A stretch of DNA of 64,000 nucleotides, taken from the NCBI RefSeq assembly GCF_016785095.1, contig NZ_JAEKJB010000009.1, forward strand, positions 1 to 64,000, written 5' to 3'. Under the pieces are notes generated by a model. That model saw only the letters and a program-made list of their open reading frames with translations. It made no database searches and had not been told where the DNA came from. How positions within the stretch are numbered: the stretch's first letter is position 1; each line of letters opens with the position of its first letter. Of this stretch, positions 48,457 to 56,640 are shown piece after piece. The stretch is from Alloalcanivorax marinus (lineage in GTDB: Bacteria; Pseudomonadota; Gammaproteobacteria; Pseudomonadales; Alcanivoracaceae). Both the position numbers and the translations under genes were made by a program.

Positions 48457-49703
48457 GAGGCACCGCCGGCTTGCTGGTCGTAGTAGTCCCAGGCGGCCTG
48501 GGCGGCGGCGCCCTGGGGGGCGCGGAAGCCGAGACGGTGCAGCACCGCTTCCAGGGCGGTGAGGGTTTGCAGCACGCAGTCCTTGCGGGCGTTGTAGCCC
48601 ATGGTGCCGATGCGCCAGATCTTGCCCTGCAGCGGGCCGAAGGAGGTGCCGATCTCGATGCCGAAATCATTGAGCAGCAGGCCGCGCACCTGTTCACCGG
48701 GAATGCCGTCGGGAATGCGCACGCACAGCACATTGTTCATCTTGTGGTTGAGATCGCCGAAGGTTTCCAGGCCCATGCCCTGGACGCCGTGGAGCAAGGC
48801 GGCGCCGTGCAGGGCGTGGCGGGCGATGGTGTGGTCCAGCCCTTCCTGGAGGATCAGCCGGGCGCATTCGCGGGCGGCGAACAGCATGCTGGTGGCTTCG
48901 GTATGGTGGTTGAGGCGTTCCGGGCCCCAGTAGTCCATCACCATGCCCAGGTCGAAATAATTGGAGGCGATCATCTCGTCCTCGCCGTCCTGGTGGGCTT
49001 CGGTGCGAATGCCCTGCTCCACATGCCTGCGGCGGCGGATCACTTCTTCCATGTTCGGCCCCAGGGTGACCGGGGCGCTGCCGGAGGGGCCGCCCAGGCA
49101 TTTCTGCAAGCCGGCGGACACCGCGTCCAGGCCCCAGGCGTCGGTTTCCAGAGTATTGCCGCCGAAGGAGGCGGTGGCGTCGGTGTAGAACAGCACGCCG
49201 TGGCGGCGGCAGATGTCGCCCAGCTCCGCCAGCGGTTGCAACTGGCCGGTGGAAGTATCGCCCTGCACGGTGAGCAGCAGCCGGGGTTTGACGCGCTTGA
49301 TGGCGTCCTCGATGGCCTGGGGTTCGAACACTTCCCCCCAGGGCACCTCGATGCTGTGCACCTCTGCCCGGCAGCGGCGGGCGATCTCGCAGAGCAGATG
49401 GCCGAAGCGCCCGAACACCGGCACCAGCACCCGGTCGCCGGGGCGGATCGCCGACACCAGGATCGCCTCGATGCCGGCCCGGGAGGTGCCGTCCACCAGC
49501 ATGGTCCAGCGGTTTTCGGTACGGAACAGGGCCCGGTAGAGCGCCATCACCTCGTTCATGTAGCCGGTCATGGCCGGGTCGTACTGGCCCACCAGTTGGG
49601 CGGCCATGGCGCGCAGTACCCGGGGGTCCGCGTTGATCGGGCCGGGCCCCATTAGCAGACGGGCCGGTGGGTTGATCTGGTCGAACTGGCTGATGTCCAG
49701 CAT
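48453..49703 (-). CDS. PucG-like aminotransferase ((S)-ureidoglycine-glyoxylate / alanine-glyoxylate family)
   Basis: A 416-residue class V PLP aminotransferase. The N terminus PPARLLMGPGPINADPRVLRAM is typical of the AGT/PucG family. The PLP lysine is K201 in SAGLQKCLGGPSGSAPVTL, and YTDATASFGGNTLETD holds the PLP-pyridine Asp. RLNHHTEATSM and the C-terminal substrate Arg region IWRIGTMGYNA also fit. Pairing with an AllC-like hydrolase points to ureidoglycine-glyoxylate transamination in purine breakdown; alanine-glyoxylate or serine-glyoxylate activity remains possible. Palindromic operators lie 76-117 bp upstream. Confidence 0.83.
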   Translation of the reverse strand: MLDISQFDQINPPARLLMGPGPINADPRVLRAMAAQLVGQYDPAMTGYMNEVMALYRALFRTENRWTMLVDGTSRAGIEAILVSAIRPGDRVLVPVFGRFGHLLCEIARRCRAEVHSIEVPWGEVFEPQAIEDAIKRVKPRLLLTVQGDTSTGQLQPLAELGDICRRHGVLFYTDATASFGGNTLETDAWGLDAVSAGLQKCLGGPSGSAPVTLGPNMEEVIRRRRHVEQGIRTEAHQDGEDEMIASNYFDLGMVMDYWGPERLNHHTEATSMLFAARECARLILQEGLDHTIARHALHGAALLHGVQGMGLETFGDLNHKMNNVLCVRIPDGIPGEQVRGLLLNDFGIEIGTSFGPLQGKIWRIGTMGYNARKDCVLQTLTALEAVLHRLGFRAPQGAAAQAAWDYYDQQAGGAS

Positions 49704-49728
49704 GGCGTCCTCTGTGGGGGTAGCGGCA

Positions 49729-49750
49729 TCGCGGCTGAAGCCGCTCCTAC
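49729..49750. repeat. REP palindrome in the 5' region of the pucG-like operon
   Basis: A canonical copy (tcgcggctgaagccgctcct followed by ac; GTAG on the minus strand) lies 25-47 bp upstream of the aminotransferase start. It lies between the gene and the putative operators, so it would be in the mRNA leader. Confidence 0.75.
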
Positions 49751-49778
49751 AACAAAGTGGGTGGCGGCTCGGATTAAA

Positions 49779-49820
49779 GAAACAATAGTTTCAATAATAC
49801 ACACAAGAAACGATTGTTCC
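49779..49820 (-). promoter_or_regulatory. Two GAAAC-N4-GTTTC-type operator sites upstream of the ureide operon
   Basis: GAAAC-AATA-GTTTC (49779-49792) is a perfect palindrome. GAAAC-GATT-GTTCC (49807-49820) is a near copy, 28 bp further on (almost three helical turns). The same pattern recurs before the adjacent rpiR gene (50732-50747), so I infer binding by that regulator. The motif also resembles the published PsrA-type consensus ([G/C]AAAC-N2-4-GTTT[G/C]), which is an alternative. Confidence 0.6.
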
Positions 49821-49862
49821 AACGCTTGTGGCGGGAAAGCCGTGGGCCGCCGGGCGGCGCCG

Positions 49863-50708
49863 CTAGGGGGAGGGTTTTTCCAGTTCGCCCAGGTCGTCGT
49901 AGAGGTCGGTGATTTCGTGGATGCGCCGGCGGCCGACGGCCAGTGCCTGGTGCAGCACCGCGTTGGCCAGCAGGCTGGCCAGGCTCATGGCGGCGGCGTA
50001 GCTGTCGAAGGCGGACAGGCTGTCCAGCGGCACCGGGAAGGGCCAGCGGGCCAGGGCCGTGAGCTCCCGGGCTTCCGGTTCGCACAGCAGCAGCACCGGC
50101 ACCTGCCGCTGCTTGAGGTTTTTCAGCAGCGGCGCCATCAGCCGGGGCCGGCGGCGGAACGCCGCCACCACCACCACGTCGTCCGGGGTCAGGTCCACCA
50201 GTTCTTCCGCCAGGGTCTGCCCCGGCTGCGGCGCCAGACGCACCCGGCCACGGGCCTGAATCAACTGCTGGCGCAGGTGCAGGGCCACCGGGTAGGCATT
50301 GCGCTGGCCGATGATCAGCACCTGGCCGGCGGTGGCCAGGGCCGCCGCCGCCTCCCCCAAACGAGTGGCGTCCAGCCCGGCCAGGCAGCGGTTCAGGTTG
50401 GCCAGTTCCTGCTGGTAATGGCGGGCCGGCAGGGTGTCGCCGTCCGCCAGGGTGCGGGCGTCCGCCAGCGGCACGCCGCTCTGGCGCAGGGCGCGCAGCT
50501 CGTCGCGCAGGGCCTTGTAGCCGCTGTAGCCGAGGCGTTTGAACAGGCGGCTGACGGTGGGCTTGGAGGCGCCACTCAGCCGCGCCAGCTCGGCGCTGTT
50601 GTAGCTGATCAGGTCGTCGTAGTGGTCGAGGATAAAGTCCGCCACCCGGCGCTCCTGGGGGGACAGGCTTTGGTAGTGGGCGCGCAGGCGCTCATCCAGT
50701 GATTGCAT
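49863..50708 (-). CDS. MurR/RpiR family transcriptional regulator
   Basis: A 281-residue regulator with an N-terminal HTH_6 domain (LSPQERRVADFILDHYDDLISYNSAEL, then LSGASKPTVSRLFKRLGYSGY) and a C-terminal SIS sugar-phosphate-type domain (GQVLIIGQRNAYPVALHLRQQL; LVDLTPDDVVVVAAFRRRP). RpiR proteins sense phosphosugars or related metabolites. It is encoded just upstream of, and in the same direction as, the ureide-catabolism genes, with GAAAC-N4-GTTTC palindromes in front of both units. That suggests local and autogenous control. Confidence 0.9.
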   Translation of the reverse strand: MQSLDERLRAHYQSLSPQERRVADFILDHYDDLISYNSAELARLSGASKPTVSRLFKRLGYSGYKALRDELRALRQSGVPLADARTLADGDTLPARHYQQELANLNRCLAGLDATRLGEAAAALATAGQVLIIGQRNAYPVALHLRQQLIQARGRVRLAPQPGQTLAEELVDLTPDDVVVVAAFRRRPRLMAPLLKNLKQRQVPVLLLCEPEARELTALARWPFPVPLDSLSAFDSYAAAMSLASLLANAVLHQALAVGRRRIHEITDLYDDLGELEKPSP

Positions 50709-50717
50709 CGGGTTCTC

Positions 50718-50747
50718 TGAAACGGTGGCCGTGAAACCTTTGTTTCA
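50718..50747 (-). promoter_or_regulatory. Operator palindrome upstream of rpiR-type gene
   Basis: TGAAAC-CTTT-GTTTCA (50732-50747) is a perfect palindrome 24 bp before the regulator start. An extra TGAAAC half-site is at 50718-50723. It matches the sites at 49779-49820, which supports autoregulation. Confidence 0.62.
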
Positions 50748-50810
50748 GGGAACCCTAACACAGGTTCCGCCGGGAGCGCCCAAGCAAATGTTATCGGGCA
50801 CCGTGCCTGG

Positions 50811-52061
50811 TCAAAGACGGAAGTCGTCGTGGAGCGCGCGCCAATGGGCCCGCAGCGTTTTTTTATGACCTTCGTCCATGGGCAGTTCATCCAGCGCCGC
50901 CGGCCAGAGAGTTCGCGCTTTCTCCATGACCTCCAGCAACACCGGCCGGATCGCGCGCCAGGGCACCCCGGCTTTCAATGCCCAGGCCTGAAAATGCACC
51001 AGCGTCAGTTCGTACCAGGATTTGGTCTTGCCCAGGTTCAAGGCGAACTCGCTCTCGTTGGCGATATAGGCCCGGGTGGTGACGATGTCATAGGCAGGGG
51101 CGAGGATGGGCGTCCGCCGGTCCTGGTACAACAGGCTCCAGTTCTTCAGATGGGCATCGCCGTTAGCCAGAAGCGCGTTGCTCAACAGGCGCCGGGCAAG
51201 CTGTTGAACATCCGTCAGCGCCTGCCCGGAATACTGATACAGGATACGACCAATCTGTTCGTAGTTGGCGGACCGGTATTTTTCGTGGGCGTACTTGACC
51301 AGAACCTGGGCGAAGTCCTCCATGTGGATTCGCTCCGCGCCGTCGCGGTCGAAACGGCGGATGGCGAACGCCAGTTCTTCATCGGGCAGGTTGATATCGG
51401 GAAGGTTGTCCAGTTTATCCAGCGACACCAGTCGAATGTCCGGAATCTCCACGCCGACCATCGCGGCCAGCGTCATGGCGCTGTATTCGTTCTCGGGAAC
51501 CCGACGATGAGCGGTCGAGGGTGTCTTGATAATCCAATCACCCAGTTCATCGCCGACCGCCACGTTGAAACGGCCATCCCGCTCCTTCATGGAAAACTTC
51601 ATTTGCACGCCGGCCAGCGAGAATTTTTTTTCGCCCTTCCCCGGCACCAGCGTCAAAGGCGCGACCTTACCCAACGCCGCTTTCAGCCCCGGCGGCAGAT
51701 CATCCGGATCGGCGGGCTCGGCAACGAGGGCACCGGGCAGATCAGCACCGAGATAAGCCATCATCTCGAATTCATTGTTCTCGTGAATCTTGAGCGATTG
51801 CGCGATGAAGGCCCGCAACGCCCCTTCCGGGAGCAGGTTGGACAACACCGGGTGAAGCCTCTGCCGGGTCACCCAGGGTGTGGACAATAATGGCTGCGAG
51901 TTTGGGAAGACAGGGCTGGTGATCAAGCTAAGGGTCGGGCGAAGCGGATCGTCCCGGAAGCCGGCATCGAAGGCCAGGATATTGCGACCGTCCCTGGCCC
52001 CCACCAGATAACCCACCAGGCGGCCATGCAACGAAAGCGCAAGGACCCGGGCCTCGTTCAT
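50811..52061 (-). CDS. hipA: HipA-family serine/threonine kinase toxin
   Basis: A 416-residue HipA. E. coli HipA phosphorylates glutamyl-tRNA synthetase, stalling translation and promoting persistence. Seen here: the N-terminal HipA domain, the loop FSLAGVQMKFSM whose S148 aligns by eye with the autophosphorylated Ser150 of E. coli HipA, the ATP-binding WIIKTPST region, catalytic D302 and N307 in LLANGDAHLKNWSL, and the metal-binding D325 in APAYDIVTT. It overlaps hipB by 4 nt (ATGA). All key residues are present, so it should be active. Target specificity is not deducible. Confidence 0.9.
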   Translation of the reverse strand: MNEARVLALSLHGRLVGYLVGARDGRNILAFDAGFRDDPLRPTLSLITSPVFPNSQPLLSTPWVTRQRLHPVLSNLLPEGALRAFIAQSLKIHENNEFEMMAYLGADLPGALVAEPADPDDLPPGLKAALGKVAPLTLVPGKGEKKFSLAGVQMKFSMKERDGRFNVAVGDELGDWIIKTPSTAHRRVPENEYSAMTLAAMVGVEIPDIRLVSLDKLDNLPDINLPDEELAFAIRRFDRDGAERIHMEDFAQVLVKYAHEKYRSANYEQIGRILYQYSGQALTDVQQLARRLLSNALLANGDAHLKNWSLLYQDRRTPILAPAYDIVTTRAYIANESEFALNLGKTKSWYELTLVHFQAWALKAGVPWRAIRPVLLEVMEKARTLWPAALDELPMDEGHKKTLRAHWRALHDDFRL

Positions 52062-52399
52062 GGGTCGTCGTCCAGAAGCCCCGCCCACGGGTCCTCGACG
52101 ATGGACAGGGTGGGCTTGCCGACTTGGCCATACACTTCGCTTTGGGTCAACCGCCCCTTGCCGTCCAGCAATTTGCCGTCCAGCAATGCCCGCACCTCAA
52201 GGAGTTTTTCCCTGGGAATAAGCATCACTTCACTGTCCAACCCTTTGGCGACCAGCTCCAGGGTGTCCAGGCGGGGGTTACCCTTGGCTTCCAGGTACTG
52301 ATATTGCTGCCGGAGCATGCCAATCCGTTGGCCCATGTCCTCCTGGCGCAAGCCGAGCGCCTTACGGCGCTGTTTGATCTGCTGACGGAGAGAAGCCAT
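52058..52399 (-). CDS. hipB: HipB-family antitoxin (Xre-type HTH)
   Basis: A 113-residue DNA-binding antitoxin. The HTH_3 domain covers about 5-65 (IKQRRKALGLRQEDMGQRIGMLRQQYQYLEAKGNPRL is its core; key blocks are ALGLRQEDMGQRIG and YQYLEAKG). The C-terminal tail is acidic and flexible, ending in WAGLLDDDP; a C-terminal Trp is also found in E. coli HipB. The start follows AGGAGA by eight bases. A perfect palindromic operator lies 28 bp upstream, which fits autorepression by HipAB. Confidence 0.9.
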   Translation of the reverse strand: MASLRQQIKQRRKALGLRQEDMGQRIGMLRQQYQYLEAKGNPRLDTLELVAKGLDSEVMLIPREKLLEVRALLDGKLLDGKGRLTQSEVYGQVGKPTLSIVEDPWAGLLDDDP

Positions 52400-52427
52400 A
52401 AAAGCGTCTCCTGGGTTGCTTTCTGCT

Positions 52428-52455
52428 TAATAAGAAATATATAGGTTTCTTATTA
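52428..52455 (-). promoter_or_regulatory. hipBA operator palindrome
   Basis: Perfect 10-bp arms TAATAAGAAA (52428-52437) and TTTCTTATTA (52446-52455) are separated by 8 bp (tatatagg). E. coli HipB sites also have an 8-bp spacer (TATCC-N8-GGATA). A -10-like TATATT lies within the spacer/arm on the minus strand, so bound HipB would block transcription. Confidence 0.7.
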
Positions 52456-52461
52456 CATATC

Positions 52462-52529
52462 AAGCAATTTAATTATTGCTTTCCAAAAAGCAGAGAGGCA
52501 AGAATCGCCAAAAGCAATTCATGAATTGC
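52462..52529. repeat. Two AT-rich palindromes downstream of the ABC-F gene
   Basis: AAGCAAT...ATTGCTT (52462-52481, 6-bp loop) and the perfect 16-bp palindrome GCAATTCATGAATTGC (52514-52529) both contain AGCAATT. The second is followed on the minus strand by TTTTGG and lies 22 bp past the ABC-F stop, so it may be that gene's terminator. They could also be extra regulator sites for hipBA. Confidence 0.5.
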
Positions 52530-52551
52530 CTATCAAACACTTTCCAGCCGC

Positions 52552-54144
52552 TTACGCCACGCCCTGGCTCTTCAGGTAGTCCTCGTAGCTGCCGTGGAAG
52601 TCGACGATGCCGGTGGGGGTCAGCTCGATGATGCGGGTGGCCAGGGACGACACGAATTCCCGGTCGTGGCTGACGAACAGCAGCGTGCCGGGGTAGTTTT
52701 CCAGGGCCAGGTTGAGCGACTCGATGGACTCCATGTCCAGGTGGTTGGTGGGCTCGTCGAGCAGCATGATGTTGGGGCGCTGCAGCATGATCTTGCCGAA
52801 CAGCATGCGGCCCTGCTCGCCGCCGGAGATCACATCCACGGTTTTGTTGATCTCCGTGGAGGAAAACAGCAGCCGGCCCAGGGTGCCGCGAATCACCTGT
52901 TCGTCGTCGCTGGGTTTGCCCCATTGGCTCATCCAGTCGAACAGGTTCAGCTTCTGCTCGAAATCCGCGGCGTGGTCCTGGGCGTAGTAGCCCAGGGTGG
53001 CGTTCTCGGACCATTTCACCTCGCCGGCGCTGGGGTCCAGGTCGCCCACCAGGCAGCGCAGCAGGGTGGATTTGCCGACGCCGTTGGGGCCGATGATGGC
53101 GATGCGCTCGCCCACTTCCACGCGCAGGTCCAGGCCGGAGAACAGCTCCTCCTCGTCAAAGGATTTGGCCAGCCCTTTTACTTCCAGGGCGTTGCGGAAC
53201 AGTTTCTTGTCCTGCTCGAACACGATGTAGGGGTTCTGGCGGCTGGACGGTTTGATCTCTTCCAGCTTGATCTTGTCGATCTGCTTGGCGCGGGACGTGG
53301 CCTGCTTGGATTTCGACGCGTTGGCGGAGAAGCGGCTGACGAACTGCTGAAGGTCGGCGATCTGCGCCTTCTTTTTGGCGTTGTCGGCGCGCTTGCGCTC
53401 CAGGGCCTGGGTGGCGGCGGTCATGTACTCGTCGTAATTGCCCGGGTAAACGCGCAGCTCACCGTAGTCCAGATCCGCCATGTGCGTGCACACGCTGTTC
53501 AGAAAGTGGCGGTCGTGGGAAATGATGATCATGGTGCACTGGCGCTGGTTGAGCACGTCTTCCAGCCAGCGGATGGTGTTGATGTCCAGGTTGTTGGTGG
53601 GCTCGTCCAGCAACATGATGTCCGGGTCGGAAAACAGCACCTGGGCCAGCAGCACGCGTAGCTTCCAGCCCGGCGCCACCTCGCTCATGGGGCCGAAGTG
53701 CTGCTCCACGGGAATGCCCACGCCGAGCAGCAGATCGCCGGCGCGGGATTCGGCGGTGTAGCCGTCCAGCTCGGCGAACTCCGCTTCCAGCTCGCCGGCG
53801 CGGATGCCGTCTTCCTCGCTCATCTCCGCCTTGGCGTAGATGGCGTCGCGCTCTTCCTTCACCGCCCACAGTTCCTCGTGGCCCATGATCACGGTGTCCA
53901 CCACCGAGTACTGCTCGTAGGCGAACTGATCCTGACGCAGCTTGCCGACCCGCTCGTTGGGGTCCTTGGACACATTGCCGGCGGACGGCTCCAGATCGCG
54001 CCCGAGAATCTTCATGAACGTGGACTTGCCGGAGCCATTGGCGCCGATCAGGCCGTAGCGGTTGCCGTCACCGAATTTCACGGAAACGTTCTCGAACAGC
54101 GGCTTGGCGCCGAACTGCATGGTGATGTTGGCGGTGGTGAGCAA
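52552..54144 (-). CDS. ybiT: ABC-F family ATPase, YbiT type
   Basis: A 530-residue soluble tandem ATPase, the same length as E. coli YbiT, which acts at the ribosomal E site. Domain 1 has Walker [10 protein letters not shown], signature-region [15 protein letters not shown] and Walker [13 protein letters not shown]; domain 2 has [17 protein letters not shown] and [11 protein letters not shown]. The linker (P-site tRNA interaction motif) contains [20 protein letters not shown], almost as in YbiT. Start: alignment with YbiT (MLVSSNVTMQFG) places it at the TTG of [12 protein letters not shown] at 54144; 19 further upstream in-frame residues are unlike the family. Confidence 0.92.
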   Translation of the reverse strand: MLTTANITMQFGAKPLFENVSVKFGDGNRYGLIGANGSGKSTFMKILGRDLEPSAGNVSKDPNERVGKLRQDQFAYEQYSVVDTVIMGHEELWAVKEERDAIYAKAEMSEEDGIRAGELEAEFAELDGYTAESRAGDLLLGVGIPVEQHFGPMSEVAPGWKLRVLLAQVLFSDPDIMLLDEPTNNLDINTIRWLEDVLNQRQCTMIIISHDRHFLNSVCTHMADLDYGELRVYPGNYDEYMTAATQALERKRADNAKKKAQIADLQQFVSRFSANASKSKQATSRAKQIDKIKLEEIKPSSRQNPYIVFEQDKKLFRNALEVKGLAKSFDEEELFSGLDLRVEVGERIAIIGPNGVGKSTLLRCLVGDLDPSAGEVKWSENATLGYYAQDHAADFEQKLNLFDWMSQWGKPSDDEQVIRGTLGRLLFSSTEINKTVDVISGGEQGRMLFGKIMLQRPNIMLLDEPTNHLDMESIESLNLALENYPGTLLFVSHDREFVSSLATRIIELTPTGIVDFHGSYEDYLKSQGVA

Positions 54145-54324
54145 GGTTGGAGTCCAGCCAGGTAAGGAATGGGGGGTCAAAAAGCCGGCGGAGTATGGCA
54201 CAGCGGCCGCCCCGGGTCACACCGGCCGGGCCTTATACCCCATATGGGGCATGCCGCCGATGCGCGGCCTGTCTAGCATCCTCCCTGACCCTTCCCCCAA
54301 CACGAAGACGACGAGAGGCGGAGC

Positions 54325-54957
54325 ATGACGATCCGGACCCTGAGCGCGGCGGCGGTGGCCGTGGCCCTGCTGGCGGGCTGCGCGCCCAGCCAGGTGGACA
54401 ATGTACGTGGCCAGGCCACGGTGTACGAAGACCCGCAGTCCGCCGGCCGGGTGCAAGGCGTGGGCATCGAATCCCAGGACGTGGTGGCGATGACCGACGA
54501 AATGATGCGCGACATGCTCGCCAACCAGATTCTGGCGGCCCGCGCCACGCCGCCGCGCATCATCATCGACAACGAATACTTCCGTAATGAAAGCAGCTCG
54601 ATCATCAACACCAACCTGCTTACCGACCGGCTGCGGGTGGAGCTGAACCGGGCCGCCAACGGCCGCATGGTGTTCGTGGGCCGCCACTACGCGGACATGG
54701 TGGAGAAGGAACGCCAGCTCAAGCGCGACGGCGCCGTGGACGGCGGCACCATCCGCAAGACCCAGGCCACCGCCGGCGGCGATTACCGGCTGGGCGGGCG
54801 CATCGCCTCCCTGGACGCCATCGACCGGAACACCCAGACCCGCTCCCGCTACCACCAGGTGACCTTCGAGATGGTGGATCTCGAGCTCGGCACCATCGTC
54901 TGGAGCGGCGCCTACGAAATGCGCAAGGCGGCCCAGGACAATGTGCTCTATCGCTAA
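54325..54957 (+). CDS. lpoB: LpoB-family lipoprotein (penicillin-binding protein activator)
   Basis: A 210-residue outer-membrane lipoprotein. The lipobox is LLAGC (C19), followed by an LpoB/CsgG-like domain: IESQDVVAMTDEMMRDMLAN, RIIIDNEYFRNESSSIINTN and YRLGGRIASLDAI. LpoB reaches through the peptidoglycan to activate the glycan synthase PBP1b. It lacks the long Pro-rich linker of E. coli LpoB, so the activation role is inferred from family. It overlaps the next lipoprotein gene by 17 bp and lies in a five-gene cluster with a YcfL homologue, the usual LpoB neighbour. Confidence 0.85.
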   Translation: MTIRTLSAAAVAVALLAGCAPSQVDNVRGQATVYEDPQSAGRVQGVGIESQDVVAMTDEMMRDMLANQILAARATPPRIIIDNEYFRNESSSIINTNLLTDRLRVELNRAANGRMVFVGRHYADMVEKERQLKRDGAVDGGTIRKTQATAGGDYRLGGRIASLDAIDRNTQTRSRYHQVTFEMVDLELGTIVWSGAYEMRKAAQDNVLYR

Positions 54958-56176
54958 ACGGGGCGCGGCGGCACTGGTGGCGGCCTCGCTGCTGGGTGGC
55001 TGCGCCACCGGCCCCACCCAGTACCAGACCCGTGACCTGTCCGCCGGGCAACAGGACCTGGTGGCGGACAAGCCCGCCGAGCTTCAGCCCCTGTACCGGG
55101 AGCTGTTCGAGGAGGGCCGCCGCAACGAAGTGCTCAACCTGATGGAAATCGGCGCCGCCGCCTGGCGCACCGGCCATTACGATCTGGCCCGCGCCGCCCT
55201 GGACGAAGCGATCCTCAATATCGAGAGCGTCTACGCCGACAACGACGCGGCGCGGCGGGCCCGCAGCCTGTGGTACGAGGAAGGCGAGAAGGACTTCAAG
55301 GGCGAGCCCTATGAACGGGCCATGGTGTTCTATTACCGGGGGCTGCTGTTCCTGCGCGATGGCGATTACGGCAACGCCCGGGCCAGCTTCCTGAGCGGTT
55401 TGCTGCAGGACGCCTTCGCCGAGGAAGAACAACACACCACGGATTTCGCCTCGCTGATCTTCCTGGCCGGCTGGGCGGCACGGCTGGATGGCAACGCCAC
55501 CCTGGCCGAACGGCATTTCCAGGAATACCGGCTGTTCCGCCCGGACGGGCCGATCCCGGAGGCCGGCGACAACCTGCTGGTGGTGGCGGAAACCGGCAGC
55601 GCCCCACGCAAGCTGGCCGACGGCGTCGGCCACTACCAGTTGGTGTACCGGCGCGGCAAGAACATCCGCGCTCACGGCGCCCGCCTGGCCGGCGATGACT
55701 CCCAGCCGCTGTTCCCGGCGGAGGACGTGTTCTTCCAGGCTTCCACCCGGGGCGGGCGCACCGTGGACCGCATCATCGAGGGCCAGGTGCGCTTCAAGAA
55801 AAACACCCAGGCCACCGGCGACGTGCTCACCGCCGCCAGCCAGAACAGCGCCGTGGCCGGCCTGAGCGCCGCCGCCGGCGGCGCGGTGGCCGCCGGCTTC
55901 CACACCATCACCGCCATCGGCGTGGCGGCGGAGGGGCTGTCCGCCCGTTCGCGCACCCGCGCCGACACCCGTTACTGGCACCGCCTGCCGGACGGCCTGC
56001 ATCTGGCCACCGTGCACCATGCGCCGGCGGACGGCCCGCTGCGGATACGCTTCCTGGACCAGCAGGGCCAGCCCCTGGCCGGCGCCGACCAGGAAGCCCC
56101 CGTGCATTTCGATGACCACGGCAACGGCCTGGCCTTCGCCAGCCATCGCCCCCCGGAGGAAGGAACCGCGCCATGA
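54941..56176 (+). CDS. Lipoprotein with TPR-like repeats (COG3014-like)
   Basis: A 411-residue predicted lipoprotein (signal LVAASLLGGC, C21). The region about 50-180 has TPR-like helical pairs (GRRNEVLNLMEIGAAAWRTG, YERAMVFYYRGLLFLRDGDYGNARASFL in part). A Gly/Ala-rich hydrophobic stretch (AVAGLSAAAGGAVAAGFHTI, about 305-325) could insert into or lie on a membrane. It resembles COG3014 proteins encoded beside LpoB and YcfL, from memory. Its role is probably in envelope assembly, but no function is established. It overlaps lpoB by 17 bp and ycfL by 4 bp. Confidence 0.72.
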   Translation: MCSIAKRGAAALVAASLLGGCATGPTQYQTRDLSAGQQDLVADKPAELQPLYRELFEEGRRNEVLNLMEIGAAAWRTGHYDLARAALDEAILNIESVYADNDAARRARSLWYEEGEKDFKGEPYERAMVFYYRGLLFLRDGDYGNARASFLSGLLQDAFAEEEQHTTDFASLIFLAGWAARLDGNATLAERHFQEYRLFRPDGPIPEAGDNLLVVAETGSAPRKLADGVGHYQLVYRRGKNIRAHGARLAGDDSQPLFPAEDVFFQASTRGGRTVDRIIEGQVRFKKNTQATGDVLTAASQNSAVAGLSAAAGGAVAAGFHTITAIGVAAEGLSARSRTRADTRYWHRLPDGLHLATVHHAPADGPLRIRFLDQQGQPLAGADQEAPVHFDDHGNGLAFASHRPPEEGTAP

Positions 56177-56640
56177 CCGCGAAGCCCTTTTTTATGCCCA
56201 ACCTGTTTATGGCCGCCCTGTTGCTGGGCGCCGCGCTCATCACCGGCTGTCAGTCGGGCATGAGCAAGAAGGAATACCAGCAGCGCACCGAGGACCACGG
56301 CTACAACACCGTGCTGTTCACCGACTACGACCTGAACCGCGACTTCAAGGACGGCCTGATCGGCCCCAACAAGGTGATCCGCCTGACCAGCACCGGCCAT
56401 GGCATCCAGCGCACCGACACCGGCACCTCCCAGGTGTGGGTGGAGCTGCGCAACCACACCGACTACGACTACCGGGTGGAAGCGCGCACCCGCTTCTACA
56501 CCGAGGGCGGCATGCCCACGGACGCGGAGCCGGTGTGGCGGCGGCTGACGGTGCCCGCCAACGGCAACGCCGTATACCGGGAAAAATCCGTCGGCACCGA
56601 GCGGCTTCAATACGTCGTGGAAGTGAGGCAGACCCGATGA
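56173..56640 (+). CDS. YcfL-family lipoprotein
   Basis: A 155-residue lipoprotein with lipobox ALITGC (C26) and a beta-rich domain carrying the family pattern WVELRNHTDYDYRVEARTRFY (a conserved N-x-T/S-x-x-x-x-x-x-Y-R-x-x-W/R-type strand pair). In E. coli ycfL lies directly before lpoB. Its cell role is unknown, but the conserved pairing suggests peptidoglycan or outer-membrane functions. It overlaps both neighbours by 4 nt. Confidence 0.8.
   Translation: MTAKPFFMPNLFMAALLLGAALITGCQSGMSKKEYQQRTEDHGYNTVLFTDYDLNRDFKDGLIGPNKVIRLTSTGHGIQRTDTGTSQVWVELRNHTDYDYRVEARTRFYTEGGMPTDAEPVWRRLTVPANGNAVYREKSVGTERLQYVVEVRQTR

Noticed and set aside
49779-50747. Assigning the GAAAC-N4-GTTTC sites to PsrA
   Set aside because: The motif is similar, but the sites sit only at the rpiR gene and its adjacent operon, which favours local RpiR control; kept as an alternative only.
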